A stretch of DNA of 64,000 nucleotides. It comes from Moraxellaceae bacterium. Lineage in GTDB: Bacteria > Pseudomonadota > Gammaproteobacteria > Pseudomonadales > Moraxellaceae. The notes beneath the pieces are model-generated. The model was not told the DNA's origin, ran no database searches, and worked only from the letters and a program-made list of their open reading frames with translations. The stretch is taken from the NCBI GenBank assembly GCA_030646295.1, contig JAUSND010000008.1, forward strand, positions 62,001-126,000, written 5' to 3'. Position numbers and translations under genes: made by a program. Shown here piece after piece: positions 7,695 to 15,288 of this stretch; positions within the stretch are counted from its first letter, which is position 1, and each line of letters opens with the position of its first letter.

Positions 7695-9740
7695 GTGGTG
7701 TCTGCCGTCCGTTTTGCTGTCCTTCCCCTCGCCCTTGCCTGCAGTCTGGCGGTTGCAGAAGAGGATGCAGGCAACGCTGTTCCCGACGTCCTGCCTGAAG
7801 TTGTGGTCACCGCCGCGCGCATGAGCAGCCCGCTCACGGTCGAAACCGATCCGCAGACGCCACGCCAGCCCGTTCCGGCCAACGATGGTGCCGACTATCT
7901 CAAGGCCATTCCCGGCTTCTCGGTCATCCGCAAGGGTGGCACCAGTGGCGACCCGCTTTTTCGCGGCATGGCGGCCTCGCGCCTGAACATTCTCGCCGAC
8001 GGCGAAGCCGTGCTGGGCGGCTGCGGCATGCGCATGGACCCGCCGACGGCCTACCTGTTCCCGGAAACCTACGACCGCATCCGCATCCTGAAAGGCCCGC
8101 AAAGCGTGGTCTGGGGTACCGGCTCGGCAGCCACTGTCCTGTTCGAACGTGACACACCCGACTTCGACGCCCCCACCGTGGACGGCAAGGCCAGCCTGCT
8201 CGCCGGCAGCTTTGACCGTCTTGAGGCCATGGCCGACCTGACCACCGGTGCGGCCAGTGGCTACATGCGGTTGCAGGGTTCGCATGCCGAGTCCGACGAC
8301 TATGAAGACGGTGACGGCAACGAGGTGCACTCGCAGTACGAACGCTGGAGCGGCAACGTTGCCCTTGGCTGGACCCCGGATGAAAAAACCGTGATCGAGC
8401 TGACCGGTGCAATCAGTGATGGCGAAGCCGCCTATGCCGACCGCATGATGGATGGCAGCATGTTCAAGCGTGAAAATATCGGCCTGCGTGCGCGTCGCGA
8501 CGTGTCACTGGGCTGGCTGACTGCGGTGGAGGCACAGCTGTATCGCAACGATGTTGATCACGTGATGGACAACTACAGCCTGCGCACGTTCACCCCCGGC
8601 ATGATGATGCCGGCCCCTGCTGCCTCGAATCCGACGCGTCTCACCGAGGGCGGCCGCCTGACCACCACACTGGCACCTGGCGACAACACACAGGCCACCA
8701 TCGGTGTTGATACCCAGAGCAACGAGCACGCCGTGCGCAGCACCATGAACCAGACCATGATGCCGTTCGAGGCCATGGCCTTTACCGATGACGGCACCTT
8801 TGAGCAGCAAGGCCTGTTTGCCGAAATCGAGCACGCACTGAATGCCGGCTCGCGACTGGTTGGCGGCCTGCGTGCTGATCAATGGGAAGTGACCGACCAG
8901 CGCCTGACGCTGAAGAACGGCATGATGTCCGTGCCCAACCCGACTGCCGGCACCATCGACAAGGACACGCTGACCAGCGGCTTTGCCCGCATGGAGCACG
9001 ACCTGAATGCACAACACCAGCTTCTGGTCGGTCTGGGTCACAGCGAGCGCATTGCCGATTACTGGGAACGTTTTTCCACGCAGGGTGAAACCACACCGAG
9101 CGGTTTCCTCACATCGCCCGAGCGCACCACGCAGCTGGATGCCGGCTGGCAGTATCGCGGTGCAGCGGTCAACACCACCGTGTCGCTGTTTGCCTCTGAC
9201 ATCCGCGACTACATCCTGATTGATACCACCCTGCCGGGCATGAAGGCAGGCAAGGCTGTCAGCCACAATATCGATGCGCGTACCTGGGGCGGTGAAGCCG
9301 ACATGGCCTGGGCATTTGCCAGCCACTGGACCCTGACCGGCACGCTTGCCATGACCAAGGGCCACAATGTCGATGACAACACGGACCTGGCGCAGATGCC
9401 GCCACTGGAAGCACGTGTTGGCCTGGACTATCGCCAGCCGACATGGAGCACCGGTGCCCTGCTGCGTCTGGTTGACCGTCAGGACGATATCGACACGGGC
9501 CGTGGCAACATTGTCGGGCAGGACCTCGGTGAAACGGCCGGGTTTGGTGTGTTCTCGCTGAATGCCAGCTGGACACCGCTGGCAAGCCTGCGCCTCACCG
9601 CCGGCGTCGACAACCTGTTTGACAAGACCTATGCCGAACACCTGTCACGTGGCGGCGCCATGGTCAGCGGTTATGTGCAGACCACACAGGTCAATGAGCC
9701 GGGCCGCTTTGTGTGGATGAAAGCGAACGTGAGCTTCTGA
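7695..9740 (+). CDS. TonB-dependent receptor, copper-receptor (OprC/NosA) type
   Basis: Outer-membrane receptor of about 681 residues. A signal peptide (VVSAVRFAVLPLALACSLAVAEE) is followed by a TonB-box-like DVLPEVVVTAARM and a plug domain containing GCGMRMDPPTAYLFPETYDR and ILKGPQSVVWG. A 22-strand barrel follows, ending in the C-terminal KANVSF. The Met-rich plug and loops (GMMMPAP, MNQTMMPFEAM) and the GCGMRMDPPT segment fit the TonB-dependent copper receptor subfamily. GTG 7695 was chosen because GGAG lies six bases upstream; GTG 7683 is possible. No Fur box was seen upstream, consistent with a non-iron substrate. The copper assignment is by resemblance only. Confidence 0.85.
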   Translation: MVSAVRFAVLPLALACSLAVAEEDAGNAVPDVLPEVVVTAARMSSPLTVETDPQTPRQPVPANDGADYLKAIPGFSVIRKGGTSGDPLFRGMAASRLNILADGEAVLGGCGMRMDPPTAYLFPETYDRIRILKGPQSVVWGTGSAATVLFERDTPDFDAPTVDGKASLLAGSFDRLEAMADLTTGAASGYMRLQGSHAESDDYEDGDGNEVHSQYERWSGNVALGWTPDEKTVIELTGAISDGEAAYADRMMDGSMFKRENIGLRARRDVSLGWLTAVEAQLYRNDVDHVMDNYSLRTFTPGMMMPAPAASNPTRLTEGGRLTTTLAPGDNTQATIGVDTQSNEHAVRSTMNQTMMPFEAMAFTDDGTFEQQGLFAEIEHALNAGSRLVGGLRADQWEVTDQRLTLKNGMMSVPNPTAGTIDKDTLTSGFARMEHDLNAQHQLLVGLGHSERIADYWERFSTQGETTPSGFLTSPERTTQLDAGWQYRGAAVNTTVSLFASDIRDYILIDTTLPGMKAGKAVSHNIDARTWGGEADMAWAFASHWTLTGTLAMTKGHNVDDNTDLAQMPPLEARVGLDYRQPTWSTGALLRLVDRQDDIDTGRGNIVGQDLGETAGFGVFSLNASWTPLASLRLTAGVDNLFDKTYAEHLSRGGAMVSGYVQTTQVNEPGRFVWMKANVSF

Positions 9741-9776
9741 TGGCCCGGCTGACTGCAGTCAGACATTCAGCACCAT

Positions 9777-9809
9777 TAAAAACGCCGACGTAATGTCGGC
9801 GTTTTTAAT
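9777..9809. terminator. Bidirectional terminator between the receptor and rnfH
   Basis: Inverted repeat AAAAACGCCGAC / GTCGGCGTTTTT around a 5-nt loop, with A and T tracts on either side. It lies in the 94-bp gap between convergent genes. Confidence 0.88.
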
Positions 9810-9834
9810 TGGCAAAACTGGCTGCACGGCACTA

Positions 9835-10155
9835 TCAGCGCGCCGCTTGCGCCCGTTTGGCCCTGGCCTTGGCGGCACGCGCCTTGCGTGCTTCCTTTGG
9901 GTCCATCACCAGTGGCCGGTACAGCTCAACGCGATCCCCTGCCAGCAAAACGCGCGTGGCGGGCGACGGTTCGGGCTTGCTGAAAATACCCATGGGCGCA
10001 GAGGCCAGGTCAATCTCCGGGAATTCCTGCAGCAACCCGGAACGACCAACAGCTTCCGTCATGGTGGTGCCCGCCGGCACATCCAGCGTCACCAGCCGCT
10101 GCACATCCGGCCGTGCGTAAACCACCTCGACCCGAATCATTTCAGCGCTTGCCAT
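9835..10155 (-). CDS. rnfH: RnfH-family ubiquitin-like protein
   Basis: Small protein of about 106 residues with the RnfH signature IRVEVVYARPDVQRLVTLDVPAGTTMTEAV..SGL and GDRVELYRPLVMDPKEARKARA. The C-terminus is a basic Ala/Lys/Arg tail. The fold is ubiquitin-like; the function is uncertain despite the name. ATG 10155 was chosen, giving a short overlap with the end of ratA; ATG 10140 (MIRVEVV) is an equally likely start. The ratA-rnfH order is conserved in gammaproteobacteria. Confidence 0.92.
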   Translation of the reverse strand: MASAEMIRVEVVYARPDVQRLVTLDVPAGTTMTEAVGRSGLLQEFPEIDLASAPMGIFSKPEPSPATRVLLAGDRVELYRPLVMDPKEARKARAAKARAKRAQAAR

Positions 10156-10582
10156 ATATTTGCCCGGCCCGTTTGTGAAAAGCGTCAACCGTTTCATTGG
10201 CGCCCTGCTGCACCGCCGCATTCACGGCGAACTGCAAAAACTTCTGCTGCACACTGAACTCCATGCTGAAGGTGACCTTGCAGGCTTTTTCCTGCAGCGG
10301 CTCGAACAGCCAGTGCGCAACAAGATGCTCAAACGGTCCTTCAACATACTCGATATCAATACGCGAGGGTGCCTGCATGCGGTTGCGCGACACCATGTGC
10401 TGGGTGACGCCCATGCGCGTGATCGTCATGCGGCCGATCAGCTCCGTCTCGCCCGAAGCGACCACCTCGGAACTGATGCACCCCGGCAGGAACTCGCGAT
10501 AGCGCGCCACGTCGCAGACCAGGTCATACATCTCCTGCGCCGAGTAGGGCACCAGCACGGTCCGCGTGATGGCGTGGCTCAT
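10142..10582 (-). CDS. ratA: RatA/PasT START-domain (coenzyme Q-binding COQ10-like) protein
   Basis: Protein of 146 residues with the polyketide-cyclase/START fold, recognised from ITRTVLVPYSAQEMYDLVCDVARYREFLPGC and the C-terminal GANETVDAFHKRAGQIYG. The E. coli homologue was described as a toxin blocking ribosome subunit association, and the family also includes ubiquinone-binding COQ10 proteins. The start overlaps the upstream transporter stop by 4 bp (ATGA), and rnfH follows at once, so it lies within a short operon. There is no signal peptide. Confidence 0.93.
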   Translation of the reverse strand: MSHAITRTVLVPYSAQEMYDLVCDVARYREFLPGCISSEVVASGETELIGRMTITRMGVTQHMVSRNRMQAPSRIDIEYVEGPFEHLVAHWLFEPLQEKACKVTFSMEFSVQQKFLQFAVNAAVQQGANETVDAFHKRAGQIYGKR

Positions 10583-11823
10583 GCAAGGTATCCGGAGAAC
10601 ACAAACAGCACGGCCAGCGGCACGACAATCCTCACCGCCACCCGCCAGACATTGTAGATGCCTTCATTCGGCAGGTTGAGCTCCTTGCGGGCATGACTGA
10701 TCTTCATGATCCAGCCGGCAAACACCGCCAAGCCAAGCATCACGAGCAGCAACAGGTCGCGCACCGCCTGCAACAGGAAATGCACCCCCTCCACGCGGCC
10801 GCCCATCCAGAGCATTTCCGCCAGTGCCGAGCCGCTCACAAAGACCAGCACCACGGCCGGCAGGCGGGAGATGCCTTTTTCCGCCAGGCGCACCAGCAGC
10901 GGTTCGGCCGCAAAGGCCAGCGCAAAGACCGCAGCAAGGCCCAGCGCCACGAACAGCAGGACGGGTGCCAGGCCGGCCCCCATGGCGGTCGGAATCTGCT
11001 CCAGCACGGCACTGTTGCCCGCCGCCCCCACCGCCGCCGGCACATAGGGCGCCAGCGCCAGCCACACCAGTCCTGCCAGTACTGCCTGCAGGGACACCAG
11101 CGCCAGCGTGAAGCTGCCCAGCGCGGTCCCTTTGGGCAAGTGCATGCCGGTCAGCCAGACTACGCCCAGACCACCGCCTCCAGCGAGCAGGGCAAAGCGC
11201 ATGGCCTCACGCCAGCCATCCGCACCCAGCGTGGTCACGGTGTCATAGGCTCCCGGAAACGAGGCACCCAGCAGGGCGGCAACGCCAAGGCAGATCACCA
11301 CCACCGCCAGCGCCAGGGTATTGGCCAGCTCGCGCTGCCCCGCCTTAAGCAGGGAGAGCCCCGCCGCAAGGATGAACGCCGTGCCGGTGCCTACCGGCCA
11401 GACCAGACCCGCCGCCGTCGCCGTCTGCACCGCCTCGCTCACAAAACGGTGCCCCAGAAAGCTGCCGCCCCAGCCGGCCAGCAAGGCCAGACCGGCGATT
11501 GCCATGACATCAGCCAGGCCGGAGCCCCAGGCAGCGGCGCGCCAGCCCCGGGGCGCATCAGCCTCACGGGTGAGGTATGCCATGCCGTCAATCGGTGAGC
11601 GCCGCGAACGGCGACCGAGCATCAGCTCCAGCAAGCGCAAGGGCAATGCCAGCAGCAACAGGCACAGCAGGAAGGCGCCAAAGAAGGCAATACCGCCATG
11701 GCGGGTTGCCGCCAGCGGCAGCTCCCAGAACTGGGCCAGGCCCATGCTGAAGAGGGAAAGAGCCGCCAGACCGGTGACAGGCCGGGACCAGGTACCGTGA
11801 ATCAGGGAGGGTGGCGTTGCCAT
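10579..11823 (-). CDS. Divergent neurotransmitter:sodium symporter (NSS/SNF)-like transporter
   Basis: Integral membrane protein of 414 residues with about 11 hydrophobic segments. The first helix region, GLAQFWELPLAATRHGGIAF, aligns by eye with the NSS core motif GxGNxWRFPYxxxxNGGGAF, followed by LPLRLLELMLGR. The usual Asn and Arg of that motif are replaced here (GLAQFWELP), so Na+/amino-acid binding may differ from LeuT-like members. It precedes ratA with an ATGA overlap and is divergent from smpB. Its substrate is unknown. Membership of the family is fairly sure, transport activity less so. Confidence 0.75.
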   Translation of the reverse strand: MATPPSLIHGTWSRPVTGLAALSLFSMGLAQFWELPLAATRHGGIAFFGAFLLCLLLLALPLRLLELMLGRRSRRSPIDGMAYLTREADAPRGWRAAAWGSGLADVMAIAGLALLAGWGGSFLGHRFVSEAVQTATAAGLVWPVGTGTAFILAAGLSLLKAGQRELANTLALAVVVICLGVAALLGASFPGAYDTVTTLGADGWREAMRFALLAGGGGLGVVWLTGMHLPKGTALGSFTLALVSLQAVLAGLVWLALAPYVPAAVGAAGNSAVLEQIPTAMGAGLAPVLLFVALGLAAVFALAFAAEPLLVRLAEKGISRLPAVVLVFVSGSALAEMLWMGGRVEGVHFLLQAVRDLLLLVMLGLAVFAGWIMKISHARKELNLPNEGIYNVWRVAVRIVVPLAVLFVFSGYLA

Positions 11824-11973
11824 GATGCCTCGCAGTCGGTTAATGCCGCAGATGGGCCGCAGATGGCGCGCATTGTCCGGGATTAGGGATAGGCACTCAA
11901 CCGGCTTGAGCCTGCCGGCGAACGATAATGAATTTTACGGACGCGACCGGGCGCAATCCCTATAATGCGCCCC

Positions 11974-12456
11974 ATGAGCAAACCACCCGCAAAAAAAGGC
12001 AACAGCACCGGCAGCACGATTGCGCTGAACCGCCGTGCCCGCCATGAATACTTTATCGAGGATACGGTCGAGGCCGGTCTGGTGCTGATGGGCTGGGAAA
12101 TCAAATCCCTGCGCGCCGGCAAGGCCAACCTCACCGATGCCTACGTGCTGTTCAAGAACAATGAAGCCTGGCTGCTGGGTGTGCACATCACGCCGCTGCT
12201 GCAGGCATCCACCCACGTCATCGCCGACCCGACCCGTACCCGCAAGCTGTTGCTGAGCCGTCGCGAGATCGACAAGTTCACCAATGAAGTCCAGCAGAAG
12301 GGCCATACCTGCGTACCGCTGGCCCTGTACTGGAGCCATGGCCGCGCCAAGTGCGAGATTGCCATCGTCAAGGGCAAGCAGCTGCACGACAAGCGCGAGA
12401 CCGAGAAGCAGCGCGACTGGGAGCGGGAAAAGCACCGCGTATTGCGCAATCGCTGA
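11974..12456 (+). CDS. smpB: SsrA-binding protein SmpB
   Basis: Protein of 160 residues, matching the E. coli length. It carries [42 protein letters not shown] and [16 protein letters not shown], with a basic C-terminal tail. It delivers tmRNA to stalled ribosomes; the tmRNA gene is in this window at 20.5 kb. ATG 11974 (MSKPPAKKG) was chosen to match family length; ATG 11965 is three codons upstream. A TATAAT hexamer at 11961-11966 abuts the start and, if used as a -10, would give a nearly leaderless mRNA. Confidence 0.97.
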   Translation: MSKPPAKKGNSTGSTIALNRRARHEYFIEDTVEAGLVLMGWEIKSLRAGKANLTDAYVLFKNNEAWLLGVHITPLLQASTHVIADPTRTRKLLLSRREIDKFTNEVQQKGHTCVPLALYWSHGRAKCEIAIVKGKQLHDKRETEKQRDWEREKHRVLRNR

Positions 12457-12483
12457 TTACTGTGCCCAGACCCGCCTCACCAA

Positions 12484-12518
12484 TAAAAAAGAGCGCCAAC
12501 CGGCGCTCTTTTTTTATG
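12484..12518 (+). terminator. Terminator of smpB
   Basis: Stem AAAAAAGAGCGCC / GGCGCTCTTTTTTT with a 4-nt loop and flanking A and T tracts. It probably also serves dsbD, which ends 30 bp further on. Confidence 0.9.
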
Positions 12519-12547
12519 TCCGCAACTGTCCGTACCCGGACCGGATG

Positions 12548-14428
12548 TCAGCTCCCCAGCCGCTTCAGCAGGGCATCGGCACCGATTTCGCTCTGCACCC
12601 GCATTGCCTGCTTTTCGTCCCCGTTGCGGTCGTAGAACAGCATGGCTGGCGGACCGTAAAGCTTGAGCCGCTGCAGCAATTCACGCTGCGCCGGGGTGTT
12701 GTCGGAAAGATCCAGCTGCAGCCGGCGCATCGGCGCCAGCGCCTTGATCACGCGGGCATCGCGGAAGGTGGTCCGGGCCATGTCCTGGCAGGCCACACAC
12801 CAGTCGGCATAGACATCCACCACTGCTTCCTGACCGGCACTCGTGGCGGCTGCCAGTTGCTCATGCAGCTCGGCCTCGTTGCGCACCCGTACAAACTCCA
12901 CCTCAAGCGATGGTGCCACCCCGGTTGCTGATGCAACCGGCTGCTGTGCAAAGGCCGCCAGCGGATGACGCGGGTCTTCCTGGCCGGTCAGCGCCCCCGC
13001 CATCAGGAAGGCTGCATACAACAACATGAGTGCGCCCAATCCTTTCCACAGGCGCTCGATGCCCTGTGCAGCAGGCTCCAGTGCGCCCATGAACACTGCC
13101 GACACGCCGAGCAACAGGGCCCACAGCAGCAATGTCACGGAGCCGGGAATCACGCGGGCGACCAGCCAGATGGCCACGGCCAGCATGCCCACGCCGAACA
13201 CGCCCTTGACCGCGATCATCCAGTTACCGGCACGCGGCAACAAACGGCCACCCGTCGTTCCGATCAGGATCAGCGGCGTGCCCATGCCCAGGCCCAGCGC
13301 CAGCAGGGCCAGACCGCCCAGCACGGCATCGCCGGTCGAGCTGATGTAAACCAGGGTGCCTGCGAGTGGTGCCGACACGCAGGGTGACACCACCAGTGCC
13401 GACAGGATGCCCATGAGGAACACCCCCGCCATGCGACCACCCTGCTGGCGGCGCGCCAGCTCGTCCATGCGGTCCCGCAGCAGTGACGGCAACTGCAACT
13501 CGTAAAAGCCGAACATGCTCAGTGACAGCACCACGAACACCAGCGCAAAGCTCACCAGCACTGCCGGCGTCTGCAGCCACAGCTGCACGTTGGCGCGGGC
13601 ACCAAAATAGCCGACCAGCGTGCCGACCAATGCATAGGTCAGGGCCATGCCAAGCACGTAGGCCAGCGACAGCCGGAAGGCATGACCCATGGTGAGACGG
13701 GCGCGGTCCTCGCCGGCAATCAGGCCGGACAGGATGGGCATCATGGGAAAGACACAGGGCGTGAACGTCAGGCCCAGCCCCAGCGCAAAGAAAGTGAGCA
13801 GGACCAGCGGCAGGCTGGCATGGCCAAGAAAACCGGCAATACCGTCGGCCTCATCAAGGCTGGCCGCGGCAGCAGCGGCCGGCACAGGCGCCGGGACAGC
13901 TACAACAGGCACAGCGGACACAGGCGTCATGACCGACGAGGCCACCAGCGTCACCGGCACGCTCACCGTCTGTGGCGGATAGCACAACCCGGCATCGGCA
14001 CACCCCTGATAGCGCACTTGCACCGTCAGGGTCTTGCCGGCCACTGCTGCCGAAACATTCTGTACCTCCAGCATGGCCCGTGCTTCGTCATGGAAAACCT
14101 CCATGCGGCCAAAACTGGGGTCATCCTTGAACGCTGACGGCGACAGGAACTGCAGCGGCGACAGACGCACTCCCTCGACCGGCGCGCCCTCAACTGGCAC
14201 ACCCTCAAGGCCCGCACTCATCCTGGCCTTGTACAGGGCATAGCCCGGCGCCACCACCCAGCGCAGGCTCAGGCGGTTATCCCCGGCTACAGCCGTCTCC
14301 AGCCGGAACGCCTGCTCTACCGGCAGAAACTCCTCTTCACTGGCCACACCACTGAAATCCGGCACCGCCGCGTGAGCCGGCAATACCTGCATGCAGAGCA
14401 ATAACACTGTTGTCAGCAGAAAACGCAT
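12548..14428 (-). CDS. dsbD: Thiol:disulfide interchange protein DsbD
   Basis: Full-length three-part DsbD of 626 residues. It has a signal peptide, then a periplasmic alpha domain with the CADAGLCYPPQ cysteine pair. The eight-helix membrane domain contains FTPCVFPMMPIL and VSPCVSAPLAGTL. The C-terminal periplasmic thioredoxin domain has DWCVACQDM. It moves electrons from cytoplasmic thioredoxin to periplasmic thiol proteins. It is divergently transcribed from the tlpA-DUF4266-DUF3570-apbE operon and is a plausible electron donor to that TlpA. A minus-strand TAGAAT (about 14457-14462) could be the -10, and a TTAA-type repeat lies just upstream of it. Confidence 0.95.
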   Translation of the reverse strand: MRFLLTTVLLLCMQVLPAHAAVPDFSGVASEEEFLPVEQAFRLETAVAGDNRLSLRWVVAPGYALYKARMSAGLEGVPVEGAPVEGVRLSPLQFLSPSAFKDDPSFGRMEVFHDEARAMLEVQNVSAAVAGKTLTVQVRYQGCADAGLCYPPQTVSVPVTLVASSVMTPVSAVPVVAVPAPVPAAAAAASLDEADGIAGFLGHASLPLVLLTFFALGLGLTFTPCVFPMMPILSGLIAGEDRARLTMGHAFRLSLAYVLGMALTYALVGTLVGYFGARANVQLWLQTPAVLVSFALVFVVLSLSMFGFYELQLPSLLRDRMDELARRQQGGRMAGVFLMGILSALVVSPCVSAPLAGTLVYISSTGDAVLGGLALLALGLGMGTPLILIGTTGGRLLPRAGNWMIAVKGVFGVGMLAVAIWLVARVIPGSVTLLLWALLLGVSAVFMGALEPAAQGIERLWKGLGALMLLYAAFLMAGALTGQEDPRHPLAAFAQQPVASATGVAPSLEVEFVRVRNEAELHEQLAAATSAGQEAVVDVYADWCVACQDMARTTFRDARVIKALAPMRRLQLDLSDNTPAQRELLQRLKLYGPPAMLFYDRNGDEKQAMRVQSEIGADALLKRLGS

Positions 14429-14483
14429 ACGAGCATCCCCTCATCATGATGATGCGATTCTAGGGAGCCGCTCCCGGCCAACG

Positions 14484-14500
14484 ATTAACACCAGCTTAAG
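14484..14500. promoter_or_regulatory. TTAA direct repeat, QseB/PmrA-like box (dsbD-proximal)
   Basis: ATTAAC-N5-CTTAAG, two hexamers on an 11-bp repeat, the spacing used by OmpR/PhoB-class regulators of the QseB/PmrA branch. It lies about 55-72 bp upstream of the dsbD start. The second hexamer is itself palindromic, so orientation is uncertain. Confidence 0.4.
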
Positions 14501-14531
14501 AAAACCCGATCGCAACAGAAAACCGGCCAGC

Positions 14532-14548
14532 CTTAAGGTCGCGTTAAG
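14532..14548 (+). promoter_or_regulatory. TTAA direct repeat, QseB/PmrA-like box before tlpA
   Basis: CTTAAG-GTCGC-GTTAAG: two half-sites with 11-bp periodicity. It is followed after 9 bases by a possible -10 TCTAGT (14558-14563), so it replaces the -35. This is the architecture of promoters activated by PmrA/QseB-type regulators. The same operon encodes such a regulator at 17.6 kb. Confidence 0.55.
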
Positions 14549-14589
14549 GATTACCCCTCTAGTCTTGCCAGCAACCGGAGGTAATTCCC

Positions 14590-15063
14590 ATGACACCAGT
14601 TTTGCGTCGCCTGCTCCTGCTCCCCCTGCTGCTGGCATCTGCCCTGTTTGGCACCGCCCATGCGGCCGCGCCCACCCTGAATCTTGATGCCTACAAGGGC
14701 AAGGTGGTCTATGTCGATTTCTGGGCCTCCTGGTGCGGCCCGTGCAAGCAGTCCTTCCCGTGGATGAAGGCCATGCACGAAAAATACAGCAAGGACGGTC
14801 TGGTCATCCTGGCCATCAATGTGGATCAGGAAAAACCCAAGGCCGACGCCTTCCTCAAGGAATTCACACCATCCTTCCCGGTCATTTTTGACAGCACCGG
14901 AACGCTCGCCTCGCAGTTCAAGGTACAGACCATGCCCTCCAGCTACATGCTGGACCGCAACGGCAAGCCACGTTTCAAGCATCTTGGCTTTCATGATGCC
15001 AAGCGTGCTGTTTACGAAAAAGAAATCCACGACTTGCTGTCCGAGTCCGTGACAACTCCCTGA
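14590..15063 (+). CDS. Exported TlpA-like thioredoxin
   Basis: TlpA/ResA-type thioredoxin of 157 residues with an N-terminal signal peptide (RRLLLLPLLLASALFGTAHAA). The active site is FWASWCGPCKQSFPWM (Cys49, Cys52). The cis-Pro region is QTMPSSYMLDRNG. It is expected to be a periplasmic thiol reductant or redox sensor, recharged by DsbD, whose gene is divergent next door. CGGAGG precedes the ATG. It heads a tight cluster with DUF4266 (9-bp gap), DUF3570 and ApbE, so its client is probably one of these proteins. Confidence 0.92.
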   Translation: MTPVLRRLLLLPLLLASALFGTAHAAAPTLNLDAYKGKVVYVDFWASWCGPCKQSFPWMKAMHEKYSKDGLVILAINVDQEKPKADAFLKEFTPSFPVIFDSTGTLASQFKVQTMPSSYMLDRNGKPRFKHLGFHDAKRAVYEKEIHDLLSESVTTP

Positions 15064-15072
15064 GGAACAACC

Positions 15073-15288
15073 ATGAAAAAAACACTGGTGCTCGTGTTGA
15101 TGACGAGTCTGCTCGGAGCCTGCAGCTCGCTCGGGGTGAAGCCCTGGGAGCGTGACCTGCTGGCAAAAAAATCCATGCAATTCGATGCCTATCCTGTGGA
15201 TAGCGGCCTTGATGACCATATCTATTTCAGTAAGGAAGCGGCCAGCGGTGGTCGCGGCTTTGGTGGGGGTGGCTGCGGATGCAACTGA
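15073..15288 (+). CDS. DUF4266 lipoprotein with C-terminal Gly-rich CGC tail
   Basis: Small lipoprotein of 71 residues. The lipobox is LLGAC (Cys17), followed by the family segment VKPWERDLLAKKSMQFD and HIYFSKEAASGG. The C-terminus ends in GGGGCGCN. Residue 19 onward would face the periplasm. The CGC pair could form a disulfide, bind a metal or be reduced by the TlpA encoded just upstream; none of these is shown. The stop overlaps the start of the DUF3570 gene by 10 bp. DUF4266 and DUF3570 occur together as neighbours in other proteobacteria, from general knowledge. Function unknown. Confidence 0.88.
   Translation: MKKTLVLVLMTSLLGACSSLGVKPWERDLLAKKSMQFDAYPVDSGLDDHIYFSKEAASGGRGFGGGGCGCN

Noticed and set aside
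11922-11942. Fur box upstream of smpB (GATAATGAATTTT)
   Set aside because: Only the first half matches the Fur consensus and smpB is not an iron gene.
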